Shown piece after piece: positions 32,180 to 40,378 of a stretch of DNA of 59,650 nt. The DNA is from a virus. The number at the start of each line of letters is the position of its first letter. Positions within the stretch are counted from its first letter, which is position 1. A model generated the notes under the pieces. That model saw nothing but the letters and a program-made list of their open reading frames with translations, did not search any database and had not been told where the DNA came from. The stretch covers positions 1-59,650 of IMG/VR virus record IMGVR_UViG_3300043431_000358, one strand, 5' to 3'. A program made the translations under genes and the position numbers.

Positions 32180-32517
32180 AGCTCACCTGACGCGGCCGCA
32201 TCGACGCGCACACCGACATAGGCCGCAGCGCGCACGATGGCGCGGCACAAGGCCGGCCCGCAGTCTTCGCCGGCAGCGATGTGCTCATCGCACCATGCGA
32301 TGCGGTCCTCAGCCCGCGCCGAAGCGCCGCACGCCGTGATGACGATGCTCATGCGTAGCTCCAGCGCCAGGTCGGTGGCGTCGCCCTTGTCTTCCAGTGG
32401 GCGCCACCGGCGCATCCCCTCACCGCCTTCGTCGATGCACATGCCCAGCCCGATGTACCACTCGGCGCCATTCCTGGCAGCCTTCGAGGCCAGTTCCAGC
32501 AGTTCGCGGTCGGTCAT
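32176..32517 (-). CDS. Small acidic protein, unknown
   Basis: A 113-aa protein: 'MTDRELLELASKAARNGAEW' opens, then 'KGDATDLALELRMSIVITAC', 'AWCDEHIAAGEDCGPALCRAIVRAAA'. Soluble and helix-rich, with scattered Cys. It resembles small phage proteins that begin with TDRELLELAAKAAG and are of unknown role. Start ATG overlaps the upstream gene's stop (ATGA). Confidence 0.65.
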   Translation of the reverse strand: MTDRELLELASKAARNGAEWYIGLGMCIDEGGEGMRRWRPLEDKGDATDLALELRMSIVITACGASARAEDRIAWCDEHIAAGEDCGPALCRAIVRAAAYVGVRVDAAASGEL

Positions 32518-32705
32518 GGTTCTTCTCCTGAAGGTTCGGCCGCCTCGCTGGCGGCCAGCATGTCGTGGATGTCGATCGGCTGCTGCGGCAGGTCGCCCCA
32601 CAGGTACTGCCGGCGCCGCAGCGCGATCTGGCTGGCCTTCTGTTCTGTTGACTCGCGCGCTGCGTCTGCGCGCTCCATGGCGTTGGCTGTTTCGTCTATC
32701 GGCAT
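32514..32705 (-). CDS. Small charged protein, unknown
   Basis: A 63-aa protein read from ATG 32705 with GGGGAGG directly upstream (GTG 32708 is an alternative). Helix-forming, acidic and basic mixed ('ETANAMERADAARESTEQKA', 'LPQQPIDIHDMLAASEAAEP'). It is coupled on both sides by short overlaps in the leftward operon. Confidence 0.55.
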   Translation of the reverse strand: MPIDETANAMERADAARESTEQKASQIALRRRQYLWGDLPQQPIDIHDMLAASEAAEPSGEEP

Positions 32706-34078
32706 CACGCCTCCCCAAGCAGCTTGCGTGCGCTGGCCTCGACGGTGAGCCTGGCACTGCGCGTACCAGATTGCTCACCGTGCCCGTTGAGGTAGTCGCT
32801 TACCAGTTCACCCGAGTAGGACTCCATCAGCAGCATGTGCTCCGCCAGCATGGCGTCGGTGTCGCGCGGGGCTGGTGCATCAACCGGAGCGCCGCACGTC
32901 ACGCACGCGGCCAGGCCGGCTTCGTCTGCGCTGAGATCGCCAGAGAGCCCCGGATCGGCATCGAAGGCTGCGCCCAGGTCGGTCATGAGTGAGCCACCGA
33001 AAACGCTGTCGAACCGGGCCTGTCGCTCCGTGCCGGTCAGGTGCTCCTCGACATCTGCGTTGCGGCCTGTGGCCATCTCGTAGAGCACCTTCATTCGAGA
33101 AACCAGCGTGCCAAGGCGAACGCCTTTCCGCATGGGCCCGTGGCCCACCACAACATCACACGGGAGCGGCCAGTCCATCGGATCCTGAGCATCCGCGGCT
33201 GGCGGCATTGAGGAGGCGGCTGGCGTGGCGGGTGCAGTTGCCGGTGCGACTGGCCCAGGGTTGGCAGCCCTGAACGCCTCGTACTCTGCCACCTCCTTGT
33301 CGAACAGCGCCTGCCCGCCGATGGCAACGTCATCAGCGCCCGGGAGATGGCCTGGACCGGCAAGCGTGTTGACGATCCAATGCATGCCGTGATGCGGGCC
33401 GTGGCGGTGACAGTCGGCCAGTGCAGCCCGCATGGCAAGGATGTTCCGGTGCAGCGCATCTCCGAACGTGAGCGCTCGGCGCTCCGACTTCGCGCCCTCT
33501 GCCTCCAGCGAGGTAATGCGCGCAGTCAGCGCCGCCACCTCTGCGCCCCATTCCTTGCGCATGTCCGCGATGCGGTTGCGCTCTTCCACCAGGTCGGCCT
33601 CCAGCCCGGCGACAAGCGCATCCCGCGCGGCTATGGCGGCCTGGGCGTCGCGCTGGCTGACGAGGCCATCGAACCGCCTGTCCGGCCGGATGCGGCGCTT
33701 GTGTGCAAGTATCTCGTCGTCGCCAAGGTCGACCACTGGCATGCGTACGTCGCCGTCCTCGTCCACCGGCTCGTCAGGCGAGTAGATCGCCACCACCGGC
33801 AGCGCGGCATCGCCAGCGGGCTGCGCGGGCAGGCCCCAGCGCGCCCGCATGTCGGCCGCAAGCTGCGGGTGCGTGGCCGCTACAGCGCCTGCGTACGTGG
33901 CCAGCGCCACGGCGGCGTGCTTGTCGTGCGTCACGTCCAGAACGAAGTAGTCGCAGCCGTGGTGCTTTCCGCCGGGCGCGCTGCTGCCGTCCGTGCGCTC
34001 GATCCTGAACTTGCCGTAGAGGCCATACTGGGCGTTCGTCTTCGTCGGGTCTCGGTCAGGTAGCTGGTCGTTGCTCAT
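32705..34078 (-). CDS. Large accessory protein with coiled coil, unknown
   Basis: A 457-aa protein. The N-terminal 120 residues form a compact module ('AQYGLYGKFRIERTDGSSAP', 'CDYFVLDVTHDKHAAVALAT'). A long coiled coil follows ('ARDALVAGLEADLVEERNRI', 'ALTARITSLEAEGAKSERRA'). Next comes an Ala/Pro linker, and near the end a single CVTC knuckle. No enzyme motif is recognised. The N-terminal module recurs in phage proteins of unknown function that hold the reading 'FxVxRxDG...HxxCxYFVLDxxHD'. Confidence 0.6.
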   Translation of the reverse strand: MSNDQLPDRDPTKTNAQYGLYGKFRIERTDGSSAPGGKHHGCDYFVLDVTHDKHAAVALATYAGAVAATHPQLAADMRARWGLPAQPAGDAALPVVAIYSPDEPVDEDGDVRMPVVDLGDDEILAHKRRIRPDRRFDGLVSQRDAQAAIAARDALVAGLEADLVEERNRIADMRKEWGAEVAALTARITSLEAEGAKSERRALTFGDALHRNILAMRAALADCHRHGPHHGMHWIVNTLAGPGHLPGADDVAIGGQALFDKEVAEYEAFRAANPGPVAPATAPATPAASSMPPAADAQDPMDWPLPCDVVVGHGPMRKGVRLGTLVSRMKVLYEMATGRNADVEEHLTGTERQARFDSVFGGSLMTDLGAAFDADPGLSGDLSADEAGLAACVTCGAPVDAPAPRDTDAMLAEHMLLMESYSGELVSDYLNGHGEQSGTRSARLTVEASARKLLGEA

Positions 34079-34292
34079 ACGGTTCTTTCGTTGGGTTGAT
34101 GCCGGCCAGCTTCTTCTCCAGCGCCACGGCTGCGTCCTCAAGCGCCAGCGCCACGTAGGCATCGCCCAGCCGGACGCGAGGCTTGTCTTTGGAGCGCTTG
34201 CGCACGTCGTGCAACTTGGCGCGCAGGGCCCTTGCAGCCTCGGCCAGGTCGTGCCTGGCCAGCTCGGCCTCGGGTTGGTCCAGACGGATCAT
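34056..34292 (-). CDS. Small helical protein, unknown
   Basis: A 78-aa, strongly helical, charged protein ('EAELARHDLAEAARALRAKL', 'AYVALALEDAAVALEKKLAG'). ATG start overlaps the upstream stop (ATGA) and its end overlaps the next gene by 23 bp. The helix pattern could support DNA or protein binding; no family is recognised. Confidence 0.6.
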   Translation of the reverse strand: MIRLDQPEAELARHDLAEAARALRAKLHDVRKRSKDKPRVRLGDAYVALALEDAAVALEKKLAGINPTKEPYEQRPAT

Positions 34293-34663
34293 GTGGTGTA
34301 GGCGAACTCGATGCGGGTGATGGTGGTCTCGGGCGTGCAGCCGCGGTGCGTGGCGCAGAACATGGCCACGAACTCGGCTGGCGCGTGCTTGGGGTGCGGC
34401 CCCGGGAAACCCTCCAGCGTGGTTTCCTTGAAGCCGTAGACGGGGTCCGTCGCCATCAGCAGCAGCGGCTCGCGCCGCACGTCGATGATGCGGATGGGAC
34501 CACCCAGGCGCACGATCTTCTCGCCCGGCCGAAGGCCCATACCCTTGCGCACCGGCTGCACCAGGTGGCCACGCTGCAGCATGAGCCAGCCCAGACGGCG
34601 CGTCACGCTTTTGGTCTGTTGCAGCACCTGCTGCTCCGTCAGGGCAAAGCTCATGTTGCGCAT
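34289..34663 (-). CDS. ASCH-like domain protein
   Basis: A 124-aa protein with the PUA-like ASCH order used by phages: 'FALTEQQVLQQTKSVTRRLG', 'VRKGMGLRPGEKIVRLGGPI', 'DVRREPLLLMATDPVYG', 'EGFPGPHPKHAPAEFVAMFC' and 'ITRIEFAYTT'. ASCH domains are thought to bind RNA or modified nucleotides. Start choice between ATG 34663 and ATG 34654 is uncertain because neither has a strong ribosome-binding site. Confidence 0.75.
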   Translation of the reverse strand: MRNMSFALTEQQVLQQTKSVTRRLGWLMLQRGHLVQPVRKGMGLRPGEKIVRLGGPIRIIDVRREPLLLMATDPVYGFKETTLEGFPGPHPKHAPAEFVAMFCATHRGCTPETTITRIEFAYTT

Positions 34664-34674
34664 GGCTGGTCCGC

Positions 34675-35010
34675 TCAGCTTTCCAGGGGATCGTTCTCGG
34701 TATCCACCGGCGCGGCAGGTGCCCCAGCCAGCAGCTTCACGAAGGGCCACTTCGTCTTCACGAACACCGCGTTGATGTGGGAGCCCTTCGAGTCCGCCGC
34801 CTCCAGCGCAGCGAAGTGCTCGGGCGTCACGCGCGGGTACTCGTAGGTGTAGTCCCCGGGAACCATGGTGGCGGGGTTCTTGAACCTCACGGCCAGCGTC
34901 TGGGTATCGGGCGCCCAGCCGTAGCCGTGGATCTTGGCTGACAGCGGGGTCAGCGTCAGTGCGATAGCCGAATGCTTCATGGCCTCGGGGTTGGTGGTCG
35001 GTGCGTTCAT
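34675..35010 (-). CDS. KTSC-like domain protein
   Basis: A 111-aa protein. 'IHGYGWAPDTQTLAVRFKNP' and 'YTYEYPRVTPEHFAALEAAD' followed by 'SKGSHINAVFVKTKWPF' follow the KTSC pattern (a short domain near recombination and RNA-related proteins, with a conserved Ser-x-Gly and a late basic/aromatic strand). Start ATG has a strong GCAGGAG site. Role unknown; the position within the recombination operon is consistent with other phages. Confidence 0.65.
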   Translation of the reverse strand: MNAPTTNPEAMKHSAIALTLTPLSAKIHGYGWAPDTQTLAVRFKNPATMVPGDYTYEYPRVTPEHFAALEAADSKGSHINAVFVKTKWPFVKLLAGAPAAPVDTENDPLES

Positions 35011-35069
35011 TGGATCTCCTGCGTGGTGGTGGAAAAGTGCCGCGCTCATGGGCGCGCGGCTTGCCCTGT

Positions 35070-35825
35070 TTACTTGGGGCCGCGGCCCTTGGTCTTGGCG
35101 CGCTCGTTCGCCCGGATGGCCCGGCCGATGCGGCTCTCCAGGTGCTTGTCAAGCGCAGGCGCGTCGCCGGGCTCATCGCTCATCGGCTTCTCGCCGTGGA
35201 CGTCCAGGAAGGCCCCGGTGGGGTCCGCGGGCTTCTCCTCGTCCGCCGGGTCAACGATCAGCGCGCCCTGGGCGCTGTGGACCGGAGCGCCGCTGAGCTT
35301 CTCCTGCGTGTTGTCGGACTGGGGCGAACTCATCAGCGTCATCAGCACGTCATGCTTGACCAGGCAGCCCAGCGCGCCCAACGTCTCCGGGTCGAGGTGC
35401 GACACCTGCGCCCGGAAGTCGATATCCACTGTGCCGCCCTCCTTCGCATCGATCCTGAACGCACCGATGGTGCAGGTGTTCAGGTTGAGGTTGCTGGAAC
35501 CACCCATGCCGTAGTCGATGACGATGTCTCGGCCAACGTACTCGCGGCTCAGGTCGATCGGCATGGCGATGGATGGGCACCGAAGCATGGGCCGCTCTGC
35601 CACGGGCTCAACTCCATCCAGCTCCGGCTCATCTTCATCGCCATCGGCCGCTGGTTTGTAGAGACCGAACAGCAGCCCGCCATCGAACATCGCCAACGCT
35701 CGGTTGCTGCACGTCAGACGGAAACCGATGTCGGCCGCCGGCACCTTCTCCTTGCCGTGCACCTCGGCGCGGATGTTGACCGACTTGACGAGTACGGTGG
35801 TGAACGTGGGAAGAGTGAAACTCAT
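35070..35825 (-). CDS. Accessory protein of recombination operon, unknown
   Basis: A 251-aa protein beginning 'SFTLPTFTTVLVKSVNIRAE' with AAAGGC upstream. The core is beta-rich: 'DIGFRLTCSNRALAMFDGGL', 'YVGRDIVIDYGMGGSSNLNL', 'GTVDIDFRAQVSHLDPETLG'. The C-terminal 70 residues are charged and basic at the end ('RAIRANERAKTKGRGPK'). Proteins of this shape are common in phage recombination modules, but I know no assigned function. Confidence 0.6.
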   Translation of the reverse strand: MSFTLPTFTTVLVKSVNIRAEVHGKEKVPAADIGFRLTCSNRALAMFDGGLLFGLYKPAADGDEDEPELDGVEPVAERPMLRCPSIAMPIDLSREYVGRDIVIDYGMGGSSNLNLNTCTIGAFRIDAKEGGTVDIDFRAQVSHLDPETLGALGCLVKHDVLMTLMSSPQSDNTQEKLSGAPVHSAQGALIVDPADEEKPADPTGAFLDVHGEKPMSDEPGDAPALDKHLESRIGRAIRANERAKTKGRGPK

Positions 35826-35842
35826 GCATGCCTTTCTGTGGA

Positions 35843-36340
35843 TCATCGATCCTTGGGGTTCTGAGGAAGTAGGACGCCGAGTTCCGTTGTGACGTACTCG
35901 GCTACCTGGTCCAGGTACAGCGCCATCTCTGCGGTGTTGAGTTGGCTGGTGCTCATGACCAGCCGGCGCTGCTTTTTCGGAGGCTGAAGGAGCGCTGCCA
36001 TCTTCGGGTTCGGCAGCTCCGGCGGGTAGTACCACTTCTCCTGCCCGCGTGCGTTGATCTCCGGAAGGAAAAGCTCCTTGGCGTGCTCGTGCCACACCTC
36101 TGCCGTGTACCGCTGACCAGCCACGTAGGCCTGCTGCGCAGTCGGTTCTAGGATGCCAGCCCACATGTAGGCATTCGCCTCCGTGCTGCGCGTGGCCTTG
36201 TACTCGGACACCACGGCGCGAAGGTAGCGCTTTGCCTCAGCCATGGGCGCGAGGTTGGCGCCCATGAACGCGACAAAGCGATCCCAGTCGGCGCGCTCGC
36301 GAAAGATGAACTCTCGGGCGAGTGCTTGGTCTTTGCTCAT
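35843..36340 (-). CDS. NinB-like recombination protein
   Basis: A 165-aa protein of the NinB type (lambda NinB/Orf acts as a recombination mediator that binds ssDNA). It has 'YLRAVVSEYKATRSTEANAY' with the T-x-x-x-N-A-Y/x-x-W core, 'WHEHAKELFLPEINARGQEK', and 'VMSTSQLNTAEMALYLDQVA' followed by 'ELGVLLP', the conserved C-terminal helix. It sits with ERF and exonuclease genes, matching a homologous-recombination role. Confidence 0.8.
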   Translation of the reverse strand: MSKDQALAREFIFRERADWDRFVAFMGANLAPMAEAKRYLRAVVSEYKATRSTEANAYMWAGILEPTAQQAYVAGQRYTAEVWHEHAKELFLPEINARGQEKWYYPPELPNPKMAALLQPPKKQRRLVMSTSQLNTAEMALYLDQVAEYVTTELGVLLPQNPKDR

Positions 36341-37221
36341 GCGTCTTCGCTGGAGCGTCTCCACGCGGTGTTGATGTCGGCGCCGAGTTGCTCCGGCAGG
36401 CTGGCGATCAACCGGTCGAAGTTCCACTCGCAGTCACGGAAGCACCGGCCGTCACCATCCCATCCATCACCCAGGTTGCGCAGGATGCTGTTGGCGATCT
36501 CTTTGTCCTCGTTGGTTTCGATCTTGAACCGGTCCATGGCGTTGCTCACCGGATCGGGACCGTCGTTCCAGTCGTGCCGCACGCGCATCATGGCCACCGC
36601 AAGATCGGCGCGCTGGTGCTGGTCGCGCAGCGCATCCAGCACGTCGCGCCAGTCGAACTCACGATCCATGCCGTAGCGCAGGATGATCTCGGCCAGTTCC
36701 ACGTTCGCCAGCTTGGCCTGCTTCTCGCGTTCGGCCGCTGCTGCCCGCTCACGCAGCGCTTGCTCGGCCACCTGTGCGGCCTGGGCCTTGAACGCCTGGT
36801 ACTGGGCAAGCATGCGCTCGTAGCTGCTGGTGGCGCTGGCGAAGCCGTCGTCGGTCTTCACCTCGCGCTGCAGGTCGGCCAGATACCCAGCCGGAAGCGT
36901 GTCGTACTTCGGGTACCGGGCCCGCGACTTGGTGTCTCGCACCCTGTAGCTGCGCGGCATGCCGATCGCCTCCATCAACTGCGTGATGTGCGTCACGATC
37001 AGCTTGTTGTTCTCGATCGCCGGCAGGTTCTTCTCGTGCGTGGCTATGTCCACCTGGCGCGCCGCCTCCAGCTGCGCAAGCGCATGGTCAGCCACCCGGT
37101 CCGTGCTTGGTTCGGTGTAGATGTACTGGCTCTTCAGCGAGCTGGCATACCCGCTCGGGCTGGCTTGGCACGTTCCGACGCGGCCGCATTTCTCCACCGG
37201 CATGATCTTCAAGTCGAACAT
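36337..37221 (-). CDS. Helical protein of recombination operon, unknown
   Basis: A 294-aa protein with a central heptad-rich helix ('YQAFKAQAAQVAEQALRERA', 'AAEREKQAKLANVELAEIIL') and a C-terminal part 'EFDWRDVLDALRDQHQRADL' and 'EWNFDRLIASLPEQLGADIN'. The N-terminus begins 'FDLKIMPVEKCGRVGTCQAS'. No motif is recognised. It overlaps the HNH gene by 13 bp and NinB by ATGA. Confidence 0.6.
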   Translation of the reverse strand: MFDLKIMPVEKCGRVGTCQASPSGYASSLKSQYIYTEPSTDRVADHALAQLEAARQVDIATHEKNLPAIENNKLIVTHITQLMEAIGMPRSYRVRDTKSRARYPKYDTLPAGYLADLQREVKTDDGFASATSSYERMLAQYQAFKAQAAQVAEQALRERAAAAEREKQAKLANVELAEIILRYGMDREFDWRDVLDALRDQHQRADLAVAMMRVRHDWNDGPDPVSNAMDRFKIETNEDKEIANSILRNLGDGWDGDGRCFRDCEWNFDRLIASLPEQLGADINTAWRRSSEDA

Positions 37222-37703
37222 TGGCTTGTCACCCTTCTGATTTCAACGATCACTCCGTCAGCGATGACGGTCTCCCACTCCGGCGGAACCGGGACCGCCG
37301 CCGGCCACAGCCCGGCGCCCACCAGCGCGGCCACCGTGCGCGCGTGCGCCGCTTCCCACATCGCCCGGCGCTCGTCCCCGCTCATGCGCGAGCCCTGGTC
37401 CAGGTTGCTGTGGCAGCGGTGGCACAGAGATGCCACGCGGTTGTCGTCGGCCTTCTGCCGGCCGCCCTTGCCGTGCTCGCCCCAGTTGCTGTGCGCGGCG
37501 CACACCGTGCCGTCCGCCGCGAAGCAGTTCTGGCACGGGATCGCACGGCAGGCCACCAGCAGCGCCGGGCTGCGCACGGCCACGCGCTTCGACACAGCCA
37601 CCACGGCACCGGTGGACAGCGCGTGCACGCCGCGGCCGGTACCAGGCGTGTGCACCGTGCGCTGGCGCACCAGCACCGGCCGCTTGAAGGGTCTGCGCTT
37701 CAC
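37209..37703 (-). CDS. HNH-type zinc protein, recombination nuclease candidate
   Basis: A 164-aa protein resembling the DUF968/DUF1364-type HNH proteins of phage nin-like regions. Zinc ligands: Cys57 and Cys60 (CQNC), Cys68, His71 (CAAHSNWGEHGKGG), and Cys94/Cys97 (SLCHRCHSNLDQG). The His-Asn spacing is compatible with a beta-beta-alpha-metal active site. Basic N-terminus (KRRPFKRPVLVRQR). GTG start with a weak ribosome-binding site, 2 bp after the exonuclease stop. Confidence 0.7.
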   Translation of the reverse strand: MKRRPFKRPVLVRQRTVHTPGTGRGVHALSTGAVVAVSKRVAVRSPALLVACRAIPCQNCFAADGTVCAAHSNWGEHGKGGRQKADDNRVASLCHRCHSNLDQGSRMSGDERRAMWEAAHARTVAALVGAGLWPAAVPVPPEWETVIADGVIVEIRRVTSQCST

Positions 37704-37705
37704 GT

Positions 37706-39469
37706 TCAGAACGGCGCCTGCACGTCCAGCTTGGCCCGAACGTGCTTGATCAAGGCCTCGCCGATAACGCGCATCTGCGATGGGTAGAACAGCACAGCGG
37801 TTCCCTTCGTTCCGGTCGCCTTCGGAACGCGCAGGTCCGATGTGACAAAGGTCTCGGTCATGGTGACGCCGAACTCGGCGCAGACATCGCCCAGCTTCAG
37901 CGTGGGCTGCTCGGTGGGGCGCGCCGCTGGTTGTCCTGCTGGTGCGAAGTCGAACCGGCCGCTGCCGGCCGGACCGGTGCTGTGCAGCGTGCCAAGCACC
38001 GGCAACGCGGCCAGGGTGGCCTGGGCCGGCGCAGCAGCAACGACAGGCGCGGGCGCGGGCGCCTGAACAACTGCCGCAGCCTCCTTCGCCAGACGCAGCG
38101 CTTCGGCCGCGTCGTCGTCGCGCTTCTTCTGCTCCTCGGCCTTCAGGCGCTTCTCTTCCACCGCGGCCTTGTGCGCAGCGATGCGCGCGTCCGCGATGGC
38201 CTTGAAGTCCTCGGCCGGCTTCGTGCCCACGGTGGCGAAGTCGGCGAACAGGAACACCCAGTCGTCCTCGCCGATCTTCAGGGCGGCGCGGTTGTCGGCC
38301 AACTGGTTGGCCACGGCCTGCAGCCGGAGCTTCTGGTTCGCCAGCTCCTGCCCGGCAGCCGCGCGCACGCTCTCCACGGTCCGCTTGCCTTTGATGGCCT
38401 CAGCGAAGCCGCCCACGGCCCGCTGGATCCAATGCGCGCCATGCGTGCCAGAGCGCTTGTTCAGGCCGGCCACGAACTCGTCCAGCTCCTTCTGGTGGGC
38501 CTGGACTACCTCCGTGCGGATGGACGCCTTGCGTGCCGTCACGGCCTTGTCCAGCTCCAGCCGCTTCGAGCGCAGTTGCGCGCTGATGTGGTCGATCGTG
38601 CGGAACAGCTCGTCGATCGTCGTGGTCTGCGCCAGCGCCTGTTCCTTCACCAGCGCCAGCCGGTCCTCGCCGTCCTGGCAAAACTTCACGGTCTGCTCGG
38701 CGTTGGCGAAGTCGCTGTCGGTCTCCAGCTTGGTGTTGATCTTGGCGATGAAGCGGGCCGCGGCCTCGCTGAACACGGCCATGTTCGTGGAGGTGACCTT
38801 TCCTTCGACGCGGATCACCAGCGCCGGCAGGGCCTGGATCACGTCCACCACCGGCGGGGGCGGGGGCGGCGGCGCGGGTTGGTAGGCCTCCAGGTCGGCC
38901 TCGAACTGCTGCCAGCCGGCCGTGATCTTGGCAGCCAGTTCCTTGTTGGACTTGTACCAGCAGTGGCGCTCCTCCACCAGCTTGCCGTCCTCGGTCCACT
39001 CGCTGGCCATGAAGAGCACCTTGCTGCACTTCCCGACCATGCACTGCTGCTCCATCTGCACCTGGTGGTACATCGGAAGGTCCGTGCCCTTGCAGCCCGG
39101 CTGCATGATGTTGCGAAGTTCCTGGTTCAAGCGTTTGTGCTCGGAGCCGATGTCGCCGGCGAGCGTCAGACCGTCGAACGAAGCCGACATGCGACCCTCG
39201 GTCCCAACCACCGGATACAGCTCTTCGCCGATGATTTCCTCGGCAAGCGGCCGGGCCAGCGCTTCCCACTCGTGGCCTTTGTCCAAGATGCGTTCCTGCA
39301 CGTAGTCGCTGTGCTCGCGCGGCGCGCCAGTGTGCATCTCGTGCAGCAACTGCAGGCGGGTCTTGTGCGGCGAGACGCCCAGCATGGTGGGGGCGTCACT
39401 CGCGTTGAAGTGGGTGGCGCGGTGGGCGTGCCACGCGGCGTCGCCCTGGGTCAGGTTGTGGAGTTCCAT
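37706..39469 (-). CDS. YqaJ-type exonuclease with C-terminal extension
   Basis: A 587-aa protein. The N-terminal 200 residues are a lambda-exonuclease/YqaJ-like PD-(D/E)XK nuclease: 'FNASDAPTMLGVSPHKTR' (21-38), 'GHEWEALARPLAEEIIG' (65-81), Asp99 in 'SASFDG' and Glu110-x-Lys112 in 'GSEHKR'. A Pro stretch (about 208-214) leads into long helical parts ('RFIAKINTKLETDSDFANAE', 'HKAAVEEKRLKAEEQKKRDD') and a C-terminal domain resembling DUF1351-type recombination partners. It would resect dsDNA ends for the ERF protein. ATG with GAGGATCC upstream. Confidence 0.8.
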   Translation of the reverse strand: MELHNLTQGDAAWHAHRATHFNASDAPTMLGVSPHKTRLQLLHEMHTGAPREHSDYVQERILDKGHEWEALARPLAEEIIGEELYPVVGTEGRMSASFDGLTLAGDIGSEHKRLNQELRNIMQPGCKGTDLPMYHQVQMEQQCMVGKCSKVLFMASEWTEDGKLVEERHCWYKSNKELAAKITAGWQQFEADLEAYQPAPPPPPPPVVDVIQALPALVIRVEGKVTSTNMAVFSEAAARFIAKINTKLETDSDFANAEQTVKFCQDGEDRLALVKEQALAQTTTIDELFRTIDHISAQLRSKRLELDKAVTARKASIRTEVVQAHQKELDEFVAGLNKRSGTHGAHWIQRAVGGFAEAIKGKRTVESVRAAAGQELANQKLRLQAVANQLADNRAALKIGEDDWVFLFADFATVGTKPAEDFKAIADARIAAHKAAVEEKRLKAEEQKKRDDDAAEALRLAKEAAAVVQAPAPAPVVAAAPAQATLAALPVLGTLHSTGPAGSGRFDFAPAGQPAARPTEQPTLKLGDVCAEFGVTMTETFVTSDLRVPKATGTKGTAVLFYPSQMRVIGEALIKHVRAKLDVQAPF

Positions 39470-39484
39470 GGATCCTCGTGGTGG

Positions 39485-40378
39485 TCAGAACGGCGGCTTG
39501 TAGGAGGTGAGCTTGTCCTTTTGGACCTGCGTGAAGCGCTTGCCCTTGGACTCGACGAAGGCGATCAGCCGCTCAGGAGCGACGCACTTTCCGCTCTTCT
39601 CGTTCGGGATGGTCAACTGGTCCACCCAGGGCGGCAGCTTCTCGGTGAACTCTTCGTCGGTGTACTCCGGCGGGGCGGCTGGCGGCGGGGGCGGCTCTGG
39701 TGGCGCTTCAGGCGGGCCACGCCTACGGTCTTCCGTGCGCATGCGATCAGCACCCGCATCGTCGTCCACCGGATCGTCTTCCTCAGCCAGGCCGGTCACC
39801 GCCTTGAGCGTGTAGCGCTCCAGGTAGGAAAGCGTGCTGGCCCGCGCGTGCATCTTGTTCTTCGCCCCGCCCTCATCCGGCGGACCACCGAACGGCACGG
39901 CCTCGCTGTGGCCCAGCACGTGGCGCACGCGGCACTCCACGCGTATCCAGTCGCGCGCGTCCTCCAGGATCTGCCAACTGAAGCTCAGCCCGTGGCGCGA
40001 CATAGCCTCGGAGATACCGTCCACCCAGGCATACGAGTCGGCGTACTTTTTGCCCTTGAGCGGGCCGTCCTTGATCAGCCGGTTTCGGATGACATGCACG
40101 CCCTCGGCCTTGAAGGCTGCGAAGGCCGCGTTGTAGGCGTTCTCGGCCTCTCGGCGCTGCCAGCGTTCAAACACGTCAATCAGCCCGTTGACGTGCGCCA
40201 GGTCCATGTCCGGGCGCATGGCCGCAGTCTCGATGATGCGCATCAGCATGCTGGCGCCCGTGGCCGGCTGGGCCTGCTGGTGCACCACCTGGCCGGGGGC
40301 CATGGCCACAGCGTGGCGCGCGGTCTCCTGCAGCGGGTCGGACACGATGGTGGCATCCTGCACGGTGGTGGTGTTCAT
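39485..40378 (-). CDS. ERF-family ssDNA annealing protein
   Basis: A 297-aa recombinase of the ERF superfamily: 'AENAYNAAFAAFKAEGVHVI', 'ADSYAWVDGISEAMSRHGLS', 'CRVRHVLGHSEAVPFGGPPD' and 'ASTLSYLERYTLKAVTGLAE' followed by the acidic DDPVDDDAG are its hallmarks. A Pro linker leads to a small C-terminal part. Together with the exonuclease downstream it forms a two-component SynExo-like recombination system. Stop is 15 bp before the exonuclease start; start overlaps the repeat-protein stop (ATGA). Confidence 0.85.
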   Translation of the reverse strand: MNTTTVQDATIVSDPLQETARHAVAMAPGQVVHQQAQPATGASMLMRIIETAAMRPDMDLAHVNGLIDVFERWQRREAENAYNAAFAAFKAEGVHVIRNRLIKDGPLKGKKYADSYAWVDGISEAMSRHGLSFSWQILEDARDWIRVECRVRHVLGHSEAVPFGGPPDEGGAKNKMHARASTLSYLERYTLKAVTGLAEEDDPVDDDAGADRMRTEDRRRGPPEAPPEPPPPPAAPPEYTDEEFTEKLPPWVDQLTIPNEKSGKCVAPERLIAFVESKGKRFTQVQKDKLTSYKPPF